Source of the DNA: an uncultured Bacillaceae bacterium
GTDB lineage: Bacteria > Bacillota > Bacilli > Bacillales > Pradoshiaceae
DNA: 6,407 nucleotides
Assembly: GCA_904501845.1 (NCBI GenBank)
Contig: CAJGCH010000175.1
Location: 1-6,407 of the forward strand
Direction: 5' to 3'
The stretch's first letter is position 1. Every line of letters begins with the position of its first letter. Positions 1 through 4,230 of the stretch are shown piece after piece. The notes under the pieces are model-generated. The model was not told the DNA's origin. It made no database searches and saw nothing but the letters and a program-made list of their open reading frames with translations. A program made the translations under genes and the position numbers.

Positions 1-1176
1 CTCATATCAATCATCGGGATTTTAATTGTACTAGGGTTAGCTTATATCGTCAGTAATAACCGGAAGGACATTAAGTTCAAATACATTGGCATCATGATTG
101 TGCTGCAAATTCTGTTGACGCTATTGCTGCTCAACACGAAAATCGGCTATTTCATCATTCGTGCCATTGCAGTTGTATTTGAAAAGCTCCTCCAATATGC
201 AGCAGAAGGGATTACATTTGTCTTTGGAGGCCTAGCCAATGAGGGTCAGGCACCATTCTTCCTGACGGTGCTTTTGCCAATCGTATTCATCTCAGTCTTG
301 ATTGGAATCTTGCAGCATTTCAAGATTCTCCCGTTCATCATGAGAGGAATTGGCTATTTACTCAGCAAGGTAAATGGCATGGGTCAGCTAGAGTCGTATA
401 ATGCGGTTGCCTCTGCCATGGTAGGTCAATCCGAGGTTTTCATAACGGTAAAAAAACAATTGGGCAAGCTGCCGCCAAACCGTTTGTACACTTTATGTGC
501 ATCAGCGATGTCAACGGTATCTATGTCCATCGTCGGTTCCTATATGACGATGATTAAACCAGAATATGTCGTAACAGCGCTCGTGCTGAACCTATTTGGC
601 GGGTTCATTATTGCCTCCATCATCAATCCATATCAGGTTGACCCAAATGAGGATATTCTCCCTGTGGAGGAAGACGAAAAGAAACAAACCTTCTTCGAGA
701 TGATCGGGGAATATATTATGGACGGCTTTAAGGTGGCCATCGTGGTTGCGGCGATGCTTATTGGTTTTGTTGCCTTGATTGCGTTTATCAATGGCACTTT
801 CGATCAAATCTTCGGCATCACGTTCCAGCATTTACTTGGCTATCTCTTTGCTCCGATTGCCTTCATAATGGGTATTCCTTGGAGTGAAGCAGTATCAGCT
901 GGGGGAATCATGGCAACGAAGCTTGTGACAAATGAGTTTGTCGCAATGGTGAGCTTGACCGATATTGCGGATACGTTCAGTGAACGTACGCTTGGCATTC
1001 TGTCAGTCTTCCTTGTCTCATTCGCCAATTTCTCCTCTATCGGGATTATTGCAGGAGCGGTCAAGGGGCTTGATGAGCGGCAAGGTAATACGGTCGCTCG
1101 CTTTGGGCTGAAACTTTTATATGGAGCGACACTAGTCAGTATCCTTTCCGGCCTGATTGTCGGGCTCATCATTTAA
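1..1176 (+). CDS. nupC: NupC-type concentrative nucleoside transporter (5' end cut by the window)
   Basis: This is an inner-membrane cation-coupled nucleoside importer of the CNT family, which in Bacillus takes up pyrimidine nucleosides. The frame is open from base 1, and its first residues (LISIIGILIVLGLAY) form the first membrane helix. Only a few residues are probably missing, since 391 are present and Bacillus NupC has about 393. The first in-window ATG at 94 is therefore not the start. Family landmarks, in window numbering, are GQSEVF with Q143-S144-E145 (nucleobase-binding hairpin), TNEFVA with E312, and SFANFSSIG with N343 and S346 (ribose-binding half). These match by eye the ligand residues known from Vibrio CNT. 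Multiple hydrophobic segments fill the length, with an acidic cytosol-like loop near residues 210-230. The gene is followed at once by its own terminator. NupG/YutK-type purine specificity cannot be excluded by eye, but the overall wording is closest to my recollection of B. subtilis NupC. Confidence 0.9.
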   Translation, partial: LISIIGILIVLGLAYIVSNNRKDIKFKYIGIMIVLQILLTLLLLNTKIGYFIIRAIAVVFEKLLQYAAEGITFVFGGLANEGQAPFFLTVLLPIVFISVLIGILQHFKILPFIMRGIGYLLSKVNGMGQLESYNAVASAMVGQSEVFITVKKQLGKLPPNRLYTLCASAMSTVSMSIVGSYMTMIKPEYVVTALVLNLFGGFIIASIINPYQVDPNEDILPVEEDEKKQTFFEMIGEYIMDGFKVAIVVAAMLIGFVALIAFINGTFDQIFGITFQHLLGYLFAPIAFIMGIPWSEAVSAGGIMATKLVTNEFVAMVSLTDIADTFSERTLGILSVFLVSFANFSSIGIIAGAVKGLDERQGNTVARFGLKLLYGATLVSILSGLIVGLII

Positions 1177-1210
1177 GCAGATTCCTCGTGAATCTGCTTT
1201 TTCTTTTCTT
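1175..1210 (+). terminator. Rho-independent terminator of the nupC-type gene
   Basis: A perfect 10-bp stem (AAGCAGATTC at 1175-1184 with GAATCTGCTT at 1190-1199) has a 5-nt loop. It is followed by a T-rich tail, 1198-1210, interrupted by single C residues. The left arm begins inside the TAA stop codon, so transcript end and stop codon are fused. Confidence 0.9.
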
Positions 1211-1216
1211 GATGAT

Positions 1217-1245
1217 TTAACTTTTGCTATTTTTCGTTATACTAT
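1217..1245 (+). promoter_or_regulatory. Probable sigma-A promoter for the rRNA methyltransferase gene
   Basis: TATACT at 1238-1243 (5 of 6 to TATAAT) sits inside TTATACTATAGGG. A -35-like TTAACT lies at 1217-1222, 15 bp upstream of TATACT or 17 bp upstream of the alternative -10 TACTAT at 1240-1245. It lies just after the upstream terminator and would give an untranslated leader of about 35-40 nt before the ATG at 1289. The -35 element is imperfect. Confidence 0.5.
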
Positions 1246-1288
1246 AGGGATAGCGATATAGATGAAATTTAGAGAGAATGTGATATAA

Positions 1289-2485
1289 ATGCTAGAATTG
1301 ACATGTGAGATTAAAGCGCGAGATAGTAAAAAAATAAAAGGCGGGTACCCGTTATTAGATAAGAGAGCGATTGTCCATCCGGAGATTTTGAAGGAGGAGG
1401 GAAGCATCCTCAACCTCATCGATGAAAAAGGTCAATTCATCGGGAAAGGCTATTATGGCAATCAAAATAAAGGAATTGGCTGGGTATTGACGAGAAAACG
1501 CGGAGATTCCATTGACCAAGCCTTCTTTGATGCGAAAATAACAAACGCTCTCCGTGCACGTTCTGCTTACTTTAACAGTGAAGAGACAACGGCATTCCGT
1601 GTGTTTAACGGAGAGGGGGATGGGATTGGCGGCCTAATCATCGATTATTATGATGGCTTCTTCGTCATCCACTGGTACAGCCAGGGCATCTATACCTTTA
1701 AGGACATGGTGATTTCCTCTTTGCAGCACTGGGAAGGCGGCTATAAGGGTATTTATGAGAAGAAACGCTTTGATACGAAGGGTAAATATATCGAGGATGA
1801 TGACTTTGTTGCCGGCGTGAGGGGTGAGTTTCCGCTTATCGTCAAGGAAAATGGGGCTAACTTTGCCGTCGATTTAAATGATGGGGCAATGGTTGGGGTG
1901 TTTCTTGACCAGCGTGACGTGCGCCGGACCATCCGTGATAAGTATGCGAAGGGAAAGACAGTGTTGAACATGTTCTCCTACACAGGAGCGTTCTCCGTAT
2001 TTGCAGCCCTTGGAGGAGCCAAAAAGACGACGAGTGTTGACCTTGCCAACAGAAGCTACGCAAAGACGATAGAGCAGTTCAGCATCAATGGGATTGATTA
2101 TGAAAGCCAGGATATCATAGTCGAAGATGTATTTAAATACTTTAAGTATGCAGCGAGAAAAGAATTGAAATTTGATTTAGTTATTCTCGATCCGCCAAGC
2201 TTCGCTAAATCAAAGAAATTCACCTTCAGTGCGGCAAAGGATTACACAAACTTGCTGAAGGATACGATTGCGATTACGGAGAAAAACGGTATGATCGTGG
2301 CCTCAACCAATTGCAGTGCGTTTAATATGGACAAATTTAAACGATTTATTGATACAGCCTGTAAGGATATGAAGCGTCGTTACCGAATCCATGAGGAGTT
2401 CTCGCTCCCGGACGATTTTAAAACGATACCTGAATACAAAGAAGGAGACTATTTAAAGGTCGTCTTCATTGAATTGATAGGCTAA
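1289..2485 (+). CDS. RlmI/YwbD-like class I SAM-dependent rRNA (cytosine-C5) methyltransferase
   Basis: This is a predicted cytosolic 23S rRNA methyltransferase of the RlmI/RlmK-like family (B. subtilis YwbD type), which methylates cytosine C5 using S-adenosylmethionine. The 398-residue protein has the usual family length of about 395. Residues 1-75 look like a PUA RNA-binding domain (GGYPLLDKRAIVHPE, then IGKGYYG). Residues about 75-190 form the linker domain typical of the family (GEGDGIGGLIIDYYDG). The Rossmann methylase occupies about 190-398, with motif I NMFSYTGAF at 227-235, motif IV DPPSFA from D301, and a candidate catalytic cysteine C342 in TNCSAF. The start is fixed by the in-frame TAA directly before the ATG (1286-1288). 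The ribosome binding site is weak (AGAGAG around 1271-1276). The gene ends in three consecutive in-frame TAA codons (2483-2491) and its own terminator. The exact modified base (equivalent of C1962 in E. coli) is inferred from family, not seen. Confidence 0.88.
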   Translation: MLELTCEIKARDSKKIKGGYPLLDKRAIVHPEILKEEGSILNLIDEKGQFIGKGYYGNQNKGIGWVLTRKRGDSIDQAFFDAKITNALRARSAYFNSEETTAFRVFNGEGDGIGGLIIDYYDGFFVIHWYSQGIYTFKDMVISSLQHWEGGYKGIYEKKRFDTKGKYIEDDDFVAGVRGEFPLIVKENGANFAVDLNDGAMVGVFLDQRDVRRTIRDKYAKGKTVLNMFSYTGAFSVFAALGGAKKTTSVDLANRSYAKTIEQFSINGIDYESQDIIVEDVFKYFKYAARKELKFDLVILDPPSFAKSKKFTFSAAKDYTNLLKDTIAITEKNGMIVASTNCSAFNMDKFKRFIDTACKDMKRRYRIHEEFSLPDDFKTIPEYKEGDYLKVVFIELIG

Positions 2486-2490
2486 TAATA

Positions 2491-2530
2491 AAAGGAAGCC
2501 GCTCATTATAGAGAGCGGCTTCCTTTTGCT
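2491..2530. terminator. Bidirectional Rho-independent terminator between convergent genes
   Basis: A perfect 14-bp stem pairs 2491-2504 (AAAGGAAGCCGCTC) with 2513-2526, around the 8-nt loop ATTATAGA. On the + strand it ends in TTTTGCTT. On the - strand the other side reads TTTTATTATTA. It can therefore stop both the rRNA methyltransferase transcript and the small convergent gene ending at 2534. Confidence 0.92.
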
Positions 2531-2533
2531 TAA

Positions 2534-2773
2534 TTAGAAGAATAAGGCGCCTAGAGCGAAGCCGCCAATTAAGCCAAGAGCAACCGGGTAACCCCAGCCC
2601 CAGCCCCGGCCCCAACCCCAGTAGCCATAGCCTCCGCCTTGGCCACCGTGTGGCCTGATCCAAACATGCTTATTCGTAACGCGTGTGATAACACCATTAT
2701 GCTTCCTGCCGTGAACATCCGTGATGCAAACATTACGTCCGATATGTCTATTGCATACATCATAATAATTCAT
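2534..2773 (-). CDS. Small Gly/Trp-rich protein with LSm/SH3-like N-terminus and hydrophobic tail, function unknown
   Basis: This is a 79-residue hypothetical protein. The start at 2773 is chosen because a perfect AAGGAGG (2784-2790, - strand) lies 10 nt upstream. The frame is open further upstream to 2830, but that start has no comparable site. Three parts are visible. Residues 1-41 (C7, C16, then RHIGRNVCITDVHGRKHNGVITRV and VWIRP) have the alternating pattern of a small beta-barrel, with G-x-x-H-x-G-x-I as in LSm/SH3-like folds. Residues 43-62 are almost only Gly, Trp and Tyr (YGYWGWGRGWGWGY). Residues 63-79 are hydrophobic with glycines spaced like a packing helix (GLIGGFALGALFF), suggesting membrane or surface association. 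The overall plan resembles small hypothetical proteins I recall from Bacillus genomes, but I cannot name a family. It is transcribed convergently to the rRNA methyltransferase and divergently from the next gene. A spore or envelope role is speculation. Confidence 0.75.
   Translation of the reverse strand: MNYYDVCNRHIGRNVCITDVHGRKHNGVITRVTNKHVWIRPHGGQGGGYGYWGWGRGWGWGYPVALGLIGGFALGALFF
2592..2621 (-). repeat. Five-unit hexanucleotide G-run repeat, G-quadruplex candidate in the small gene
   Basis: On the - strand, which is the sense strand of the small Gly/Trp gene, five GGGG runs are separated by exactly 2-nt loops (TT, CC, CT, CT). On the + strand these are five 6-bp units of the form CCCCNN (CCCCAG, CCCCAG, CCCCGG, CCCCAA, CCCCAG). 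The repeat encodes the alternating W-G-W-G-R-G-W-G-W-G stretch. Both mRNA and non-template DNA could fold as a four-tetrad quadruplex. Confidence 0.85.
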
Positions 2774-2783
2774 GAGGATAATA

Positions 2784-2790
2784 CCTCCTT
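2784..2790 (-). promoter_or_regulatory. Ribosome binding site that fixes the start of the small Gly/Trp protein
   Basis: AAGGAGG on the - strand, 10 nt before the ATG at 2773. It is fully complementary to the 16S rRNA tail, and it decides for the 79-codon reading over a 98-codon one. Confidence 0.85.
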
Positions 2791-2808
2791 CCTGAATTGG
2801 TTTCTCTG

Positions 2809-2817
2809 TATTGTATT
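2809..2817 (-). promoter_or_regulatory. Candidate -10 element for the small Gly/Trp gene
   Basis: The - strand reads AATACAATA here, 36 nt before the ATG. TACAAT is 5 of 6 to the sigma-A -10 box, but no good -35 is found 16-18 bp upstream. The same bases resemble the mother-cell sigma-E/K type -10 (CATACANT or CATANNNTA) except for the first base. Neither assignment is secure. Confidence 0.3.
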
Positions 2818-2883
2818 TTGCTTTGGACAACTTGCCTGTTTATATACCTATCTTTAAAGCTTTTTCTTGGAGCGGAACAAAAA

Positions 2884-2890
2884 AGGAGGG
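2884..2890 (+). promoter_or_regulatory. Ribosome binding site that fixes the methyltransferase start at 2901
   Basis: AGGAGGG lies 10 nt upstream of the ATG at 2901. The frame stays open upstream to another ATG at 2811, but that one has no such site and would overlap the promoter region of the divergent gene. Confidence 0.8.
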
Positions 2891-2900
2891 CGTTCATACA

Positions 2901-3638
2901 ATGGCAAAAAAGGCAGAGGGGTGCAATGTATCTGTGTATACGTATATGGATTTATTATCAATCCTTGGAATAGGTGGAGCCCATCCTGGTGGAGTCAAGG
3001 CGACCGACATTATGCTTGGTGGAGAACCGATTGGACCTGAAACGGTTATTCTTGATGCAGGGTGCGGCACGGGGCAGACGAGTGCCTATCTTTCATCACG
3101 GTATGGAGCCCAAGTATTGGCGCTTGATAATCATCCGATTATGGCGGAAAAGGCGAGGCAGCGCTTCAGCATGCAAAACCTGCCTGTTCAGGTCATAGAA
3201 TCTTCTCTTGAGGCCATGCCTCTTGCCTCAGAGTCCGTGGATTATTGTCTATCAGAATCTGTCCTTTCCTTTGCTGATTTTTCCGCATCAGCGAAAGAAA
3301 TCCATCGTGTATTGAAGGGAAATGGAGTCCTTTATGCGATTGAGCTGACGATGTCTGCGCCTGCCGGAGGAGCGGAAAGGCAAGCGATTGGGTCCTTCTA
3401 TGGATTCCGGCAAATGTGGACTGAGGAGGATTGGATAGCGGCATTTCTTCATGCAGGGTTTGGCCATGTGGATATTCGCGAGCTTCCTTCCTATTATGAT
3501 GATGACGAACCGCTCACTGACTTTTTCCCATCTGAGAATATTCCGGAGCAAGTCTTCCAAGTGCTTTCTCATCATGAACAAATGCTTAAGCAATACCGGC
3601 ATCTGATGAATTATCGAATCATACGGGCGCAGAAGTAA
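2901..3638 (+). CDS. Class I SAM-dependent methyltransferase, substrate unknown
   Basis: This is a 245-residue cytosolic methyltransferase of the UbiE/Methyltransf_11 type. The start at 2901 follows a good AGGAGGG site, and an open 30-codon extension upstream is judged untranslated. Motif I is DAGCGTGQ (D52 to Q59), binding S-adenosylmethionine. The acidic residue ending strand beta-2 is D76 in ALDNHP. A post-motif segment, about residues 112-121 (SESVLSFADF), and the RVLKGNGVLYAIEL strand complete the Rossmann core to about residue 150. The N-terminal 30 residues (YTYMDLLSILGIGGAHPGG) look like a substrate-side helix with a conserved-looking HPGG turn. The C-terminal 90 residues vary most in this superfamily and give no clue to the substrate. 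A small-molecule substrate is more likely than nucleic acid because no RNA- or DNA-binding domain is attached. It appears monocistronic, divergent from the small Gly/Trp gene. Confidence 0.85.
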   Translation: MAKKAEGCNVSVYTYMDLLSILGIGGAHPGGVKATDIMLGGEPIGPETVILDAGCGTGQTSAYLSSRYGAQVLALDNHPIMAEKARQRFSMQNLPVQVIESSLEAMPLASESVDYCLSESVLSFADFSASAKEIHRVLKGNGVLYAIELTMSAPAGGAERQAIGSFYGFRQMWTEEDWIAAFLHAGFGHVDIRELPSYYDDDEPLTDFFPSENIPEQVFQVLSHHEQMLKQYRHLMNYRIIRAQK

Positions 3639-3639
3639 G

Positions 3640-3691
3640 GGGGCAGGCAGGAGCCTGCTTTATGGCCATATATCGCCTTTTTTGCTGCCCC
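3640..3691 (+). terminator. Probable terminator region after the methyltransferase, with two alternative hairpins
   Basis: A 6-bp GC-rich stem (GCAGGC at 3643-3648 with GCCTGC at 3653-3658, loop AGGA) is followed only by TTTAT. A second, longer-range pairing, GGGGCAG (3640-3646) with CTGCCCC (3685-3691), shares its left arm and flanks a T6 run at 3678-3683. The two are mutually exclusive. Termination here is likely, but less clear-cut than at the other gene ends. Confidence 0.45.
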
Positions 3692-3763
3692 ATTCGCCAT
3701 CTATGCAAATGACAGCTTGGAATGAATACATGGCTGGATAATATTTAGGAAATAACAAGATTG

Positions 3764-3779
3764 AATAGATGTATCTATT
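3764..3779. repeat. 16-bp dyad, possible operator
   Basis: AATAGAT-GT-ATCTATT has perfect 7-bp arms around two central bases. It lies 125 bp after the methyltransferase stop and 364 bp before the dipeptidase start. The form suits a dimeric regulator, but no regulator gene is in view and the motif matches none I know. Confidence 0.35.
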
Positions 3780-3903
3780 TAGCATGACTCCAATAAAGGA
3801 AGAGAGGCAGAGGCATAGCGGCGGCTATTAAAGAGTCGGCATACTTTTGCGATTCAATAATTTATTGGGTTATTTTTTAAATAAATTCACTTTAACATGG
3901 GAG

Positions 3904-3932
3904 GCGTTAACCTAATAGGTTTGCGCTTTTTT
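3904..3932 (+). terminator. Orphan Rho-independent terminator-like hairpin
   Basis: GCGTTAACC (3904-3912) pairs with GGTTTGCGC (3918-3926) around loop TAATA, with one T-T mismatch and one G-T wobble. Six T residues follow (3927-3932). No gene ends here: the nearest upstream stop is 266 bp away. It could be a backup terminator for the methyltransferase, the end of a small RNA, or a leader attenuator for the dipeptidase. Confidence 0.5.
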
Positions 3933-4103
3933 GTCATGTCAATCAATCAAATCTATGAAATGACTCGTCAATGTCCTGCTTTGTGTATGTAAAACAGGGT
4001 TAATATCCTATGAATCATTTTTTCTGCCTATTACTATTTTCCTGTTTTTGATTATTCATCATGGTAGCATAAAGAATCAGAACATTCAGTGATATCATTA
4101 CCT

Positions 4104-4147
4104 TGGAGGAAATTGCCAAAAATGTGATTGTGGGGGGAGAAATTTGA
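4104..4147 (+). promoter_or_regulatory. Translational leader with a possible 7-codon mini-ORF overlapping the dipeptidase start
   Basis: A good ribosome binding site (GGAGGA, 4105-4110) is not followed by the dipeptidase start. It is followed by ATGTGA, a start-stop pair at 4122-4127, and by GTG at 4124. That GTG opens a 7-codon frame (M-I-V-G-G-E-I) whose TGA at 4145-4147 overlaps the TTG start at 4144-4146. A second, G-rich site (GGGGGGAG, 4132-4139) lies close to the TTG. Coupled translation is possible but unproven. Confidence 0.35.
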
Positions 4148-4230
4148 GGAAAAAGATTCTATCAATTGGTTTATGTTCTGTTTTATCTCTTACATTATTA
4201 TGTGGGGGAAATTCATGGACAGCAGAAGCA
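4144..4230 (+). other. Sec signal peptide of the dipeptidyl-peptidase
   Basis: A positive n-region (RKK at residues 2-4) is followed by a hydrophobic core (residues 5-20) and an A-x-A site, A27-E28-A29, giving cleavage before T30. C20 in LLCG has Leu at -1, which is poor for a lipobox, so type I cleavage and release are favoured over a lipoprotein. Confidence 0.8.

Larger units (their letters stand above)
3639..4143. other. 505-bp gene-free AT-rich intergenic region
   Basis: No reading frame with a ribosome binding site or recognisable protein was found on either strand, and I recognise no riboswitch or T-box. It contains the terminator region at the left, an almost perfect dyad at 3764-3779, a smaller AT-rich dyad CAATAA-T-TTATTG (3855-3867), an orphan terminator-like hairpin at 3904-3932, and the leader of the dipeptidase gene at the right. 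No convincing sigma-A promoter for the dipeptidase was found. TTGATT at 4048-4053 with TAAAGA 16 bp further on is weak. Confidence 0.7.

Noticed and set aside
840..1172. 110-codon open frame on the - strand opposite the nucleoside transporter
   Set aside because: It lies wholly antisense to a clear transporter gene, has no ribosome binding site and no protein-like domain; it is a shadow of the sense codons.
1262..1288. Mini-ORF of 8 codons (MKFRENVI) ending in the TAA that abuts the rRNA methyltransferase ATG
   Set aside because: No ribosome binding site precedes it, and the predicted transcript start is only about 12 nt upstream; it is probably chance.
1390..1421. Strong internal AAGGAGGAGGG with a downstream ATG inside the rRNA methyltransferase gene
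   Set aside because: Starting there would remove most of the PUA domain, and the full-length protein matches family length.
2811..2900. 30-codon upstream extension of the class I methyltransferase
   Set aside because: The extension has no ribosome binding site and overlaps the divergent promoter region, while ATG 2901 has AGGAGGG at good distance.
3288..3602. 104-codon - strand frame opposite the methyltransferase
   Set aside because: It is antisense to a gene with intact motifs, and its composition looks like reverse-translated codons rather than a protein.
3703..3741. 12-codon frame (MQMTAWNEYMAG) after the methyltransferase
   Set aside because: It has no ribosome binding site and is too short to support.
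3639..4143. Riboswitch or T-box leader before the dipeptidase
   Set aside because: I found none of the conserved core strings of the T-box, SAM, TPP, purine or cobalamin classes. Only the orphan hairpin and dyads are supported.
4198..4206. Possible lipobox around C20 of the dipeptidase signal peptide
   Set aside because: The residue before the cysteine is Leu rather than Gly, Ala or Ser, and a good A-E-A type I site follows nine residues later.
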